A stretch of 64,000 nt of DNA from Dichetophora obliterata (taxonomy: Eukaryota > Arthropoda > Insecta > Diptera > Sciomyzidae). The stretch spans positions 1,550,001 through 1,614,000 of the forward strand of contig OY986440.1 in the NCBI GenBank assembly GCA_963920525.1, read 5' to 3'. The translations under genes and the position numbers were made by a program. Below, one piece after another: positions 36,001 to 49,820 of this stretch (the stretch's first letter is position 1; each line of letters starts with the position of its first letter). The notes below the pieces were generated by a model. It searched no databases and had not been told where the DNA came from. It worked only from the letters and a program-made list of their open reading frames with translations.

Positions 36001-39000
36001 AGAAGGTGGCAACCCTATCCACCATCTTGAATTTTAAAATTCTGACTTCAGATTCGAAATCAGCGACCCCTAAACACTAATAAATGACGTTTAAAATTCT
36101 TAAAAAGACATATTATTAGGTGGCAACCCTATTATTTCGAATCTTTATAATTTTGAAATTCTGACGACGGATTCGGATTCAGTGACCCATATTTTGCGTA
36201 TGATTTTTTTTTTGCCTTCCCCGAATTCTCAAAACTACAGAAAAAGAAGGTGGCAACCCTATCCACCATCTTGAATTTTAAAATTCTGACTTCAGATTCG
36301 AAATCAGCGACCCCTAAACACTAATAAATGACGTTTAAAATTCTTAAAAAGACATATTATTAGGTGGCAACCCTATTATTTCGAATCTTTATAATTTTGA
36401 AATTCTGACGACGGATTCGGATTCAGTGACCCATATTTTGTGCATGATTTTTTTTTGCCTTCCCCGAATTCTCAAAACTACTGAAAAAGAAGGTGGCAAC
36501 CCTATCCACCATCTTGAATTTTAAAATTCTGACTTCAGATTCGAAATCAGCGACCCCTAAACACTAATAAATGACTACAAACTACAAAAAATAAAGGTGG
36601 CAACCCTATCCACCATCTTGAATTTTAAAATTCTGACCTTAGATTCGAAATCAGCGATAAAATTAATTTTGACCTTGAAAAAACACCCCAGATTAAACCG
36701 GATATTTTTTCCATAGCGACTCTCACAAAAGCCACATGGCGGCCATCATTAAAAAATTGTCAACTCTGCGCCTCTCCTAAGCGGCCATTATACTTTTGTG
36801 GAAGGAGGAGGAGCCACAAAAACAGCCAGTGTTGTGCAAAAGTTTATGAGAAGTATAAGTGTTGTGTAAATTTGAAACCAGTTTCAATGCCTTCCTACAC
36901 TCATTACCAATTCCTAGAGAACCCTATGATTTTGAAATTTTATAATTTTGAAATTCTGACGACGGATTCGGATTCAGTGACCCATATTTTGCGTATGATT
37001 TTTTTTTTGCCTTCCCCGAATTCTCAAAACTACAGAAAAAGAAGGTGGCAACCCTATCCACCATCTTGAATTTTAAAATTCTGACTTCAGATTCGAAATC
37101 AGCGACCCCTAAACACTAATAAATGACGTTTAAAATTCTTAAAAAGACATATTATTAGGTGGCAACCCTATTATTTCGAATCTTTATAATTTTGAAATTC
37201 TGACGACGGATTCGGATTCAGTGACCCATATTTTGTGTATGATTTTTTTTTGCCTTCCCCGAATTCTCAAAACTACAGAAAAAGAAGGTGGCAACCCTAT
37301 CCACCATCTTGAATTTTAAAATTCTGACTTCAGATTCGAAATCAGCGACCCCTAAACACTAATAAATGACTACAAACTACAAAAAATAAAGGTGGCAACC
37401 CTATCCACCATCTTGAATTTTAAAATTCTGACCTTAGATTCGAAATCAGCGATAAAATTAATTTTGACCTTGAAAAAACACCCCAGATTAAACCGGATAT
37501 TTTTTCCATAGCGACTCTTACAAAAGCCACATGGCGGCCATCATTAAAAAATTGTCAACTCTGCGCCTCTCCTAAGCGGCCATTATACTTTTGTGGAAGG
37601 AGGAGGAGCCACAAAAACAGCCAGTGTTGTGCAAAAGTTTATGAGAAGTATAAGTGTTGTGTAAATTTGAAACCAGTTTCAATGCCTTCCTACACTCATT
37701 ACCAATTCCTAGAGAACCCTATGATTTTGAAATTTTATAATTTTGAAATTCTGACGACGGATTCGGATTCAGTGACCCATATTTTGCATATAATTTTTTT
37801 TTTGCCTTCCCCGAATTCTCAAAACTACAGAAAAAGAAGGTGGCAACCCTATTCACCATCTTGAATTTTAAAATTCTGACTTCAGATTCGAAATCAGCGA
37901 CCCCTAAACACTAATAAATGACGTTTAAAATTCTTAAAAAGACATATTATTAGGTGGCAACCCTATTATTTCGAATCTTTATAATTTTGAAATTCTGACG
38001 ACGGATTCGGATTCAGTGACCCATATTTTGTGAATGATTTTTTTTTGCCTTCCCCGAATTCTCAAAACTACAGAAAAAGAAGGTGGCAACCCTATCCACC
38101 ATCTTGAATTTTAAAATTCTGACTTCAGATTCGAAATCAGCGACCCCTAAACACTAATAAATGACTACAAACTACAAAAAATAAAGGTGGCAACCCTATC
38201 CACCATCTTGAATTTTAAAATTCTGACCTTAGATTCGAAATCAGCGATAAAATTAATTTTGACCTTGAAAAAACACCCCAGATTAAACCGGATATTTTTT
38301 CCATAGCGACTCTCACAAAAGCCACATGGCGGCCATCATTAAAAAATTGTCAACTCTGCGCCTCTCCTAAGCGGCCATTATACTTTTGTGGAAGGAGGAG
38401 GAGCCACAAAAACAGCCAGTGTTGTGCAAAAGTTTATGAGAAGTATAAGTGTTGTGTAAATTTGAAACCAGTTTCAATGCCTTCCTACACTCATTACCAA
38501 TTCCTAGAGAACCCTATGATTTTGAAATTTTATAATTTTGAAATTCTGACGACGGATTCGGATTCAGTGACCCATATTTTGTGTATGATTTTTTTTTGCC
38601 TTCCCCGAATTCTCAAAACTACAGAAAAAGAAGGTGGCAACCCTATCCACCATCTTGAATTTTAAAATTCTGACTTCAGATTCGAAATCAGCGACCCCTA
38701 AACACTAATAAATGACGTTTAAAATTCTTAAAAAGACATATTATTAGGTGGCAACCCTATTATTTCGAATCTTTATAATTTTGAAATTCTGACGACGGAT
38801 TCGGATTCAGTGACCCATATTTTGTGTATGATTTTTTTTTTGCCTTCCCCGAATTCTCAAAACTACAGAAAAAGAAGGTGGCAACCCTATCCACCATCTT
38901 GAATTTTAAAATTCTGACTTCAGATTCGAAATCAGCGACCCCTAAACACTAATAAATGACGTTTAAAATTCTTAAAAAGACATATTATTAGGTGGCAACC

Positions 39001-42000
39001 CTATTATTTCGAATCTTTATAATTTTGAAATTCTGACGACGGATTCGGATTCAGTGACCCATATTTTGTGCATGATTTTTTTTTGCCTTCCCCGAATTCT
39101 CAAAACTACTGAAAAAGAAGGTGGCAACCCTATCCACCATCTTGAATTTTAAAATTCTGACTTCAGATTCGAAATCAGCGACCCCTAAACACTAATAAAT
39201 GACTACAAACTACAAAAAATAAAGGTGGCAACCCTATCCACCATCTTGAATTTTAAAATTCTGACCTTAGATTCGAAATCAGCGATAAAATTAATTTTGA
39301 CCTTGAAAAAACACCCCAGATTAAACCGGATATTTTTTCCATAGCGACTCTCACAAAAGCCACATGGCGGCCATCATTAAAAAATTGTCAACTCTGCGCC
39401 TCTCCTAAGCGGCCATTATACTTTTGTGGAAGGAGGAGGAGCCACAAAAACAGCCAGTGTTGTGCAAAAGTTTATGAGAAGTATAAGTGTTGTGTAAATT
39501 TGAAACCAGTTTCAATGCCTTCCTACACTCATTACCAATTCCTAGAGAACCCTATGATTTTGAAATTTTATAATTTTGAAATTCTGACGACGGATTCGGA
39601 TTCAGTGACCCATATTTTGTGTATGATTTTTTTTTTGCCTTCCCCGAATTCTCAAAACTACAGAAAAAGAAGGTGGCAACCCTATCCACCATCTTGAATT
39701 TTAAAATTCTGACTTCAGATTCGAAATCAGCGACCCCTAAACACTAATAAATGACGTTTAAAATTCTTAAAAAGACATATTATTAGGTGGCAACCCTATT
39801 ATTTCGAATCTTTATAATTTTGAAATTCTGACGACGGATTCGGATTCAGTGACCCATATTTTGTGAATGATTTTTTTTTGCCTTCCCCGAATTCTCAAAA
39901 CTACAGAAAAAGAAGGTGGCAACCCTATCCACCATCTTGAATTTTAAAATTCTGACTTCAGATTCGAAATCAGCGACCCCTAAACACTAATAAATGACTA
40001 CAAACTACAAAAAATAAAGGTGGCAACCCTATCCACCATCTTGAATTTTAAAATTCTGACCTTAGATTCGAAATCAGCGATAAAATTAATTTTGACCTTG
40101 AAAAAACACCCCAGATTAAACCGGATATTTTTTCCATAGCGACTCTCACAAAAGCCACATGGCGGCCATCATTAAAAAATTGTCAACTCTGCGCCTCTCC
40201 TAAGCGGCCATTATACTTTTGTGGAAGGAGGAGGAGCCACAAAAACAGCCAGTGTTGTGCAAAAGTTTATGAGAAGTATAAGTGTTGTGTAAATTTGAAA
40301 CCAGTTTCAATGCCTTCCTACACTCATTACCAATTCCTAGAGAACCCTATGATTTTGAAATTTTATAATTTTGAAATTCTGACGACGGATTCGGATTCAG
40401 TGACCCATATTTTGTGTATGATTTTTTTTTGCCTTCCCCGAATTCTCAAAACTACAGAAAAAGAAGGTGGCAACCCTATCCACCATCTTGAATTTTAAAA
40501 TTCTGACTTCAGATTCGAAATCAGCGACCCCTAAACACTAATAAATGACGTTTAAAATTCTTAAAAAGACATATTATTAGGTGGCAACCCTATTATTTCG
40601 AATCTTTATAATTTTGAAATTCTGACGACGGATTCGGATTCAGTGACCCATATTTTGCGTATGATTTTTTTTTTGCCTTCCCCGAATTCTCAAAACTACA
40701 GAAAAAGAAGGTGGCAACCCTATCCACCATCTTGAATTTTAAAATTCTGACTTCAGATTCGAAATCAGCGACCCCTAAACACTAATAAATGACGTTTAAA
40801 ATTCTTAAAAAGACATATTATTAGGTGGCAACCCTATTATTTCGAATCTTTATAATTTTGAAATTCTGACGACGGATTCGGATTCAGTGACCCATATTTT
40901 GTGCATGATTTTTTTTTGCCTTCCCCGAATTCTCAAAACTACTGAAAAAGAAGGTGGCAACCCTATCCACCATCTTGAATTTTAAAATTCTGACTTCAGA
41001 TTCGAAATCAGCGACCCCTAAACACTAATAAATGACTACAAACTACAAAAAATAAAGGTGGCAACCCTATCCACCATCTTGAATTTTAAAATTCTGACCT
41101 TAGATTCGAAATCAGCGATAAAATTAATTTTGACCTTGAAAAAACACCCCAGATTAAACCGGATATTTTTTCCATAGCGACTCTCACAAAAGCCACATGG
41201 CGGCCATCATTAAAAAATTGTCAACTCTGCGCCTCTCCTAAGCGGCCATTATACTTTTGTGGAAGGAGGAGGAGCCACAAAAACAGCCAGTGTTGTGCAA
41301 AAGTTTATGAGAAGTATAAGTGTTGTGTAAATTTGAAACCAGTTTCAATGCCTTCCTACACTCATTACCAATTCCTAGAGAACCCTATGATTTTGAAATT
41401 TTATAATTTTGAAATTCTGACGACGGATTCGGATTCAGTGACCCATATTTTGTGTATGATTTTTTTTTTGCCTTCCCCGAATTCTCAAAACTACAGAAAA
41501 AGAAGGTGGCAACCCTATCCACCATCTTGAATTTTAAAATTCTGACTTCAGATTCGAAATCAGCGACCCCTAAACACTAATAAATGACGTTTAAAATTCT
41601 TAAAAAGACATATTATTAGGTGGCAACCCTATTATTTCGAATCTTTATAATTTTGAAATTCTGACGACGGATTCGGATTCAGTGACCCATATTTTGTGTA
41701 TGATTTTTTTTTGCCTTCCCCGAATTCTCAAAACTACAGAAAAAGAAGGTGGCAACCCTATCCACCATCTTGAATTTTAAAATTCTGACTTCAGATTCGA
41801 AATCAGCGACCCCTAAACACTAATAAATGACTACAAACTACAAAAAATAAAGGTGGCAACCCTATCCACCATCTTGAATTTTAAAATTCTGACCTTAGAT
41901 TCGAAATCAGCGATAAAATTAATTTTGACCTTGAAAAAACACCCCAGATTAAACCGGATATTTTTTCCATAGCGACTCTTACAAAAGCCACATGGCGGCC

Positions 42001-43664
42001 ATCATTAAAAAATTGTCAACTCTGCGCCTCTCCTAAGCGGCCATTATACTTTTGTGGAAGGAGGAGGAGCCACAAAAACAGCCAGTGTTGTGCAAAAGTT
42101 TATGAGAAGTATAAGTGTTGTGTAAATTTGAAACCAGTTTCAATGCCTTCCTACACTCATTACCAATTCCTAGAGAACCCTATGATTTTGAAATTTTATA
42201 ATTTTGAAATTCTGACGACGGATTCGGATTCAGTGACCCATATTTTGCGTATGATTTTTTTTTTGCCTTCCCCGAATTCTCAAAACTACAGAAAAAGAAG
42301 GTGGCAACCCTATTCACCATCTTGAATTTTAAAATTCTGACTTCAGATTCGAAATCAGCGACCCCTAAACACTAATAAATGACGTTTAAAATTCTTAAAA
42401 AGACATATTATTAGGTGGCAACCCTATTATTTCGAATCTTTATAATTTTGAAATTCTGACGACGGATTCGGATTCAGTGACCCATATTTTGTGAATGATT
42501 TTTTTTTGCCTTCCCCGAATTCTCAAAACTACAGAAAAAGAAGGTGGCAACCCTATCCACCATCTTGAATTTTAAAATTCTGACTTCAGATTCGAAATCA
42601 GCGACCCCTAAACACTAATAAATGACTACAAACTACAAAAAATAAAGGTGGCAACCCTATCCACCATCTTGAATTTTAAAATTCTGACCTTAGATTCGAA
42701 ATCAGCGATAAAATTAATTTTGACCTTGAAAAAACACCCCAGATTAAACCGGATATTTTTTCCATAGCGACTCTCACAAAAGCCACATGGCGGCCATCAT
42801 TAAAAAATTGTCAACTCTGCGCCTCTCCTAAGCGGCCATTATACTTTTGTGGAAGGAGGAGGAGCCACAAAAACAGCCAGTGTTGTGCAAAAGTTTATGA
42901 GAAGTATAAGTGTTGTGTAAATTTGAAACCAGTTTCAATGCCTTCCTACACTCATTACCAATTCCTAGAGAACCCTATGATTTTGAAATTTTATAATTTT
43001 GAAATTCTGACGACGGATTCGGATTCAGTGACCCATATTTTGTGTATGATTTTTTTTTGCCTTCCCCGAATTCTCAAAACTACAGAAAAAGAAGGTGGCA
43101 ACCCTATCCACCATCTTGAATTTTAAAATTCTGACTTCAGATTCGAAATCAGCGACCCCTAAACACTAATAAATAACGTTTAAAATTCTTAAAAAGACAT
43201 ATTATTAGGTGGCAACCCTATTATTTCGAATCTTTATAATTTTGAAATTCTGACGACGGATTCGGATTCAGTGACCCATATTTTGTGTATGATTTTTTTT
43301 TTGCCTTCCCCGAATTCTCAAAACTACAGAAAAAGAAGGTGGCAACCCTATCCACCATCTTGAATTTTAAAATTCTGACTTCAGATTCGAAATCAGCGAC
43401 CCCTAAACACTAATAAATGACGTTTAAAATTCTTAAAAAGACATATTATTAGGTGGCAACCCTATTATTTCGAATCTTTATAATTTTGAAATTCTGACGA
43501 CGGATTCGGATTCAGTGACCCATATTTTGTGCATGATTTTTTTTTGCCTTCCCCGAATTCTTAAAACTACTGAAAAAGAAGGTGGCAACCCTATCCACCA
43601 TCTTGAATTTTAAAATTCTGACTTCAGATTCGAAATCAGCGACCCCTAAACACTAATAAATGAC
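33048..43664. repeat. 10.6-kb higher-order repeat, copy 1 (12 units)
   Basis: A modules start at 33048, 34191, 34743, 35538, 36576, 37371, 38166, 39204, 39999, 41037, 41832 and 42627. The B-number pattern is 1-remnant-1, 0, 1, 2, 1, 1, 2, 1, 2, 1, 1, 2. The next 12 units from 43665 have exactly the same pattern, 10617 bp later. Shared variants at the same offset include GGATTTAGTG near 33687, the 104-bp remnant, TGTGAATG, GCATATAATT near 37787, TATTCACC near 37851, and ACTACTGAAAA in second-B modules. Confidence 0.92.
33843..33946. repeat. 104-bp A remnant (internal deletion), copy 1
   Basis: The 20-bp A leader runs straight into an 84-bp a3 segment: the expected CTGACCTTAGATTC is replaced by CTGACTTCAGATTC and the sequence continues to AATAAATGAC and a B module. 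Relative to a full A, 448 bp are missing, exactly the distance between the a1 and a3 cores, which share about 40 bp starting GGTGGCAACCCTATCC. Homologous exchange or slippage between these cores explains it. It lies between two B modules. Confidence 0.92.
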
Positions 43665-44459
43665 TACAAACTACAAAAAATAAAGGTGGCAACCCTATCC
43701 ACCATCTTGAATTTTAAAATTCTGACCTTAGATTCGAAATCAGCGATAAAATTAATTTTGACCTTGAAAAAACACCCCAGATTAAACCGGATATTTTTTC
43801 CATAGCGACTCTCACAAAAGCCACATGGCGGCCATCATTAAAAAATTGTCAACTCTGCGCCTCTCCTAAGCGGCCATTATACTTTTGTGGAAGGAGGAGG
43901 AGCCACAAAAACAGCCAGTGTTGTGCAAAAGTTTATGAGAAGTATAAGTGTTGTGTAAATTTGAAACCAGTTTCAATGCCTTCCTACACTCATTACCAAT
44001 TCCTAGAGAACCCTATGATTTTGAAATTTTATAATTTTGAAATTCTGACGACGGATTCGGATTCAGTGACCCATATTTTGCATATGATTTTTTTTTTGCC
44101 TTCCCCGAATTCTCAAAACTACAGAAAAAGAAGGTGGCAACCCTATCCACCATCTTGAATTTTAAAATTCTGACTTCAGATTCGAAATCAGCGACCCCTA
44201 AACACTAATAAATGACGTTTAAAATTCTTAAAAAGACATATTATTAGGTGGCAACCCTATTATTTCGAATCTTTATAATTTTGAAATTCTGACGACGGAT
44301 TCGGATTTAGTGACCCATATTTTGTGTATGATTTTTTTTTGCCTTCCCCGAATTCTCAAAACTACAGAAAAAGAAGGTGGCAACCCTATCCACCATCTTG
44401 AATTTTAAAATTCTGACTTCAGATTCGAAATCAGCGACCCCTAAACACTAATAAATGAC

Positions 44460-44563
44460 TACAAACTACAAAAAATAAAGGTGGCAACCCTATCCACCAT
44501 CTTGAATTTTAAAATTCTGACTTCAGATTCGAAATCAGCGACCCCTAAACACTAATAAATGAC
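44460..44563. repeat. 104-bp A remnant (internal deletion), copy 2
   Basis: Identical in structure to the remnant at 33843 and exactly 10617 bp from it, so it is a copy made by the large duplication rather than an independent deletion. The preceding B carries the same GGATTTAGTG variant near 44303. Confidence 0.92.
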
Positions 44564-47500
44564 GTTTAAAATTCTTAAAAAGACATATTATTAGGTGGCA
44601 ACCCTATTATTTCGAATCTTTATAATTTTGAAATTCTGACGACGGATTCGGATTCAGTGACCCATATTTTGCGTATGATTTTTTTTTTGCCTTCCCCGAA
44701 TTCTCAAAACTACAGAAAAAGAAGGTGGCAACCCTATCCACCATCTTGAATTTTAAAATTCTGACTTCAGATTCGAAATCAGCGACCCCTAAACACTAAT
44801 AAATGACTACAAACTACAAAAAATAAAGGTGGCAACCCTATCCACCATCTTGAATTTTAAAATTCTGACCTTAGATTCGAAATCAGCGATAAAATTAATT
44901 TTGACCTTGAAAAAACACCCCAGATTAAACCGGATATTTTTTCCATAGCGACTCTCACAAAAGCCACATGGCGGCCATCATTAAAAAATTGTCAACTCTG
45001 CGCCTCTCCTAAGCGGCCATTATACTTTTGTGGAAGGAGGAGGAGCCACAAAAACAGCCAGTGTTGTGCAAAAGTTTATGAGAAGTATAAGTGTTGTGTA
45101 AATTTGAAACCAGTTTCAATGCCTTCCTACACTCATTACCAATTCCTAGAGAACCCTATGATTTTGAAATTTTATAATTTTGAAATTCTGACGACGGATT
45201 CGGATTCAGTGACCCATATTTTGTGTATGATTTTTTTTTTGCCTTCCCCGAATTCTCAAAACTACAGAAAAAGAAGGTGGCAACCCTATCCACCATCTTG
45301 AATTTTAAAATTCTGACTTCAGATTCGAAATCAGCGACCCCTAAACACTAATAAATGACTACAAACTACAAAAAATAAAGGTGGCAACCCTATCCACCAT
45401 CTTGAATTTTAAAATTCTGACCTTAGATTCGAAATCAGCGATAAAATTAATTTTGACCTTGAAAAAACACCCCAGATTAAACCGGATATTTTTTCCATAG
45501 CGACTCTCACAAAAGCCACATGGCGGCCATCATTAAAAAATTGTCAACTCTGCGCCTCTCCTAAGCGGCCATTATACTTTTGTGGAAGGAGGAGGAGCCA
45601 CAAAAACAGCCAGTGTTGTGCAAAAGTTTATGAGAAGTATAAGTGTTGTGTAAATTTGAAACCAGTTTCAATGCCTTCCTACACTCATTACCAATTCCTA
45701 GAGAACCCTATGATTTTGAAATTTTATAATTTTGAAATTCTGACGACGGATTCGGATTCAGTGACCCATATTTTGTGTATGATTTTTTTTTTGCCTTCCC
45801 CGAATTCTCAAAACTACAGAAAAAGAAGGTGGCAACCCTATCCACCATCTTGAATTTTAAAATTCTGACTTCAGATTCGAAATCAGCGACCCCTAAACAC
45901 TAATAAATGACGTTTAAAATTCTTAAAAAGACATATTATTAGGTGGCAACCCTATTATTTCGAATCTTTATAATTTTGAAATTCTGACGACGGATTCGGA
46001 TTCAGTGACCCATATTTTGTGAATGATTTTTTTTTGCCTTCCCCGAATTCTCAAAACTACAGAAAAAGAAGGTGGCAACCCTATCCACCATCTTGAATTT
46101 TAAAATTCTGACTTCAGATTCGAAATCAGCGACCCCTAAACACTAATAAATGACTACAAACTACAAAAAATAAAGGTGGCAACCCTATCCACCATCTTGA
46201 ATTTTAAAATTCTGACCTTAGATTCGAAATCAGCGATAAAATTAATTTTGACCTTGAAAAAACACCCCAGATTAAACCGGATATTTTTTCCATAGCGACT
46301 CTCACAAAAGCCACATGGCGGCCATCATTAAAAAATTGTCAACTCTGCGCCTCTCCTAAGCGGCCATTATACTTTTGTGGAAGGAGGAGGAGCCACAAAA
46401 ACAGCCAGTGTTGTGCAAAAGTTTATGAGAAGTATAAGTGTTGTGTAAATTTGAAACCAGTTTCAATGCCTTCCTACACTCATTACCAATTCCTAGAGAA
46501 CCCTATGATTTTGAAATTTTATAATTTTGAAATTCTGACGACGGATTCGGATTCAGTGACCCATATTTTGTGTATGATTTTTTTTTGCCTTCCCCGAATT
46601 CTCAAAACTACAGAAAAAGAAGGTGGCAACCCTATCCACCATCTTGAATTTTAAAATTCTGACTTCAGATTCGAAATCAGCGACCCCTAAACACTAATAA
46701 ATGACGTTTAAAATTCTTAAAAAGACATATTATTAGGTGGCAACCCTATTATTTCGAATCTTTATAATTTTGAAATTCTGACGACGGATTCGGATTCAGT
46801 GACCCATATTTTGAGTATGATTTTTTTTTTGCCTTCCCCGAATTCTCAAAACTACAGAAAAAGAAGGTGGCAACCCTATCCACCATCTTGAATTTTAAAA
46901 TTCTGACTTCAGATTCGAAATCAGCGACCCCTAAACACTAATAAATGACGTTTAAAATTCTTAAAAAGACATATTATTAGGTGGCAACCCTATTATTTCG
47001 AATCTTTATAATTTTGAAATTCTGACGACGGATTCGGATTCAGTGACCCATATTTTGTGCATGATTTTTTTTTGCCTTCCCCGAATTCTCAAAACTACTG
47101 AAAAAGAAGGTGGCAACCCTATCCACCATCTTGAATTTTAAAATTCTGACTTCAGATTCGAAATCAGCGACCCCTAAACACTAATAAATGACTACAAACT
47201 ACAAAAAATAAAGGTGGCAACCCTATCCACCATCTTGAATTTTAAAATTCTGACCTTAGATTCGAAATCAGCGATAAAATTAATTTTGACCTTGAAAAAA
47301 CACCCCAGATTAAACCGGATATTTTTTCCATAGCGACTCTCACAAAAGCCACATGGCGGCCATCATTAAAAAATTGTCAACTCTGCGCCTCTCCTAAGCG
47401 GCCATTATACTTTTGTGGAAGGAGGAGGAGCCACAAAAACAGCCAGTGTTGTGCAAAAGTTTATGAGAAGTATAAGTGTTGTGTAAATTTGAAACCAGTT

Positions 47501-49820
47501 TCAATGCCTTCCTACACTCATTACCAATTCCTAGAGAACCCTATGATTTTGAAATTTTATAATTTTGAAATTCTGACGACGGATTCGGATTCAGTGACCC
47601 ATATTTTGCGTATGATTTTTTTTTTGCCTTCCCCGAATTCTCAAAACTACAGAAAAAGAAGGTGGCAACCCTATCCACCATCTTGAATTTTAAAATTCTG
47701 ACTTCAGATTCGAAATCAGCGACCCCTAAACACTAATAAATGACGTTTAAAATTCTTAAAAAGACATATTATTAGGTGGCAACCCTATTATTTCGAATCT
47801 TTATAATTTTGAAATTCTGACGACGGATTCGGATTCAGTGACCCATATTTTGTGTATGATTTTTTTTTGCCTTCCCCGAATTCTCAAAACTACAGAAAAA
47901 GAAGGTGGCAACCCTATCCACCATCTTGAATTTTAAAATTCTGACTTCAGATTCGAAATCAGCGACCCCTAAACACTAATAAATGACTACAAACTACAAA
48001 AAATAAAGGTGGCAACCCTATCCACCATCTTGAATTTTAAAATTCTGACCTTAGATTCGAAATCAGCGATAAAATTAATTTTGACCTTGAAAAAACACCC
48101 CAGATTAAACCGGATATTTTTTCCATAGCGACTCTTACAAAAGCCACATGGCGGCCATCATTAAAAAATTGTCAACTCTGCGCCTCTCCTAAGCGGCCAT
48201 TATACTTTTGTGGAAGGAGGAGGAGCCACAAAAACAGCCAGTGTTGTGCAAAAGTTTATGAGAAGTATAAGTGTTGTGTAAATTTGAAACCAGTTTCAAT
48301 GCCTTCCTACACTCATTACCAATTCCTAGAGAACCCTATGATTTTGAAATTTTATAATTTTGAAATTCTGACGACGGATTCGGATTCAGTGACCCATATT
48401 TTGCATATAATTTTTTTTTTGCCTTCCCCGAATTCTCAAAACTACAGAAAAAGAAGGTGGCAACCCTATTCACCATCTTGAATTTTAAAATTCTGACTTC
48501 AGATTCGAAATCAGCGACCCCTAAACACTAATAAATGACGTTTAAAATTCTTAAAAAGACATATTATTAGGTGGCAACCCTATTATTTCGAATCTTTATA
48601 ATTTTGAAATTCTGACGACGGATTCGGATTCAGTGACCCATATTTTGTGAATGATTTTTTTTTGCCTTCCCCGAATTCTCAAAACTACAGAAAAAGAAGG
48701 TGGCAACCCTATCCACCATCTTGAATTTTAAAATTCTGACTTCAGATTCGAAATCAGCGACCCCTAAACACTAATAAATGACTACAAACTACAAAAAATA
48801 AAGGTGGCAACCCTATCCACCATCTTGAATTTTAAAATTCTGACCTTAGATTCGAAATCAGCGATAAAATTAATTTTGACCTTGAAAAAACACCCCAGAT
48901 TAAACCGGATATTTTTTCCATAGCGACTCTCACAAAAGCCACATGGCGGCCATCATTAAAAAATTGTCAACTCTGCGCCTCTCCTAAGCGGCCATTATAC
49001 TTTTGTGGAAGGAGGAGGAGCCACAAAAACAGCCAGTGTTGTGCAAAAGTTTATGAGAAGTATAAGTGTTGTGTAAATTTGAAACCAGTTTCAATGCCTT
49101 CCTACACTCATTACCAATTCCTAGAGAACCCTATGATTTTGAAATTTTATAATTTTGAAATTCTGACGACGGATTCGGATTCAGTGACCCATATTTTGTG
49201 TATGATTTTTTTTTGCCTTCCCCGAATTCTCAAAACTACAGAAAAAGAAGGTGGCAACCCTATCCACCATCTTGAATTTTAAAATTCTGACTTCAGATTC
49301 GAAATCAGCGACCCCTAAACACTAATAAATGACGTTTAAAATTCTTAAAAAGACATATTATTAGGTGGCAACCCTATTATTTCGAATCTTTATAATTTTG
49401 AAATTCTGACGACGGATTCGGATTCAGTGACCCATATTTTGTGTATGATTTTTTTTTTGCCTTCCCCGAATTCTCAAAACTACAGAAAAAGAAGGTGGCA
49501 ACCCTATCCACCATCTTGAATTTTAAAATTCTGACTTCAGATTCGAAATCAGCGACCCCTAAACACTAATAAATGACGTTTAAAATTCTTAAAAAGACAT
49601 ATTATTAGGTGGCAACCCTATTATTTCGAATCTTTATAATTTTGAAATTCTGACGACGGATTCGGATTCAGTGACCCATATTTTGTGCATGATTTTTTTT
49701 TGCCTTCCCCGAATTCTCAAAACTACTGAAAAAGAAGGTGGCAACCCTATCCACCATCTTGAATTTTAAAATTCTGACTTCAGATTCGAAATCAGCGACC
49801 CCTAAACACTAATAAATGAC

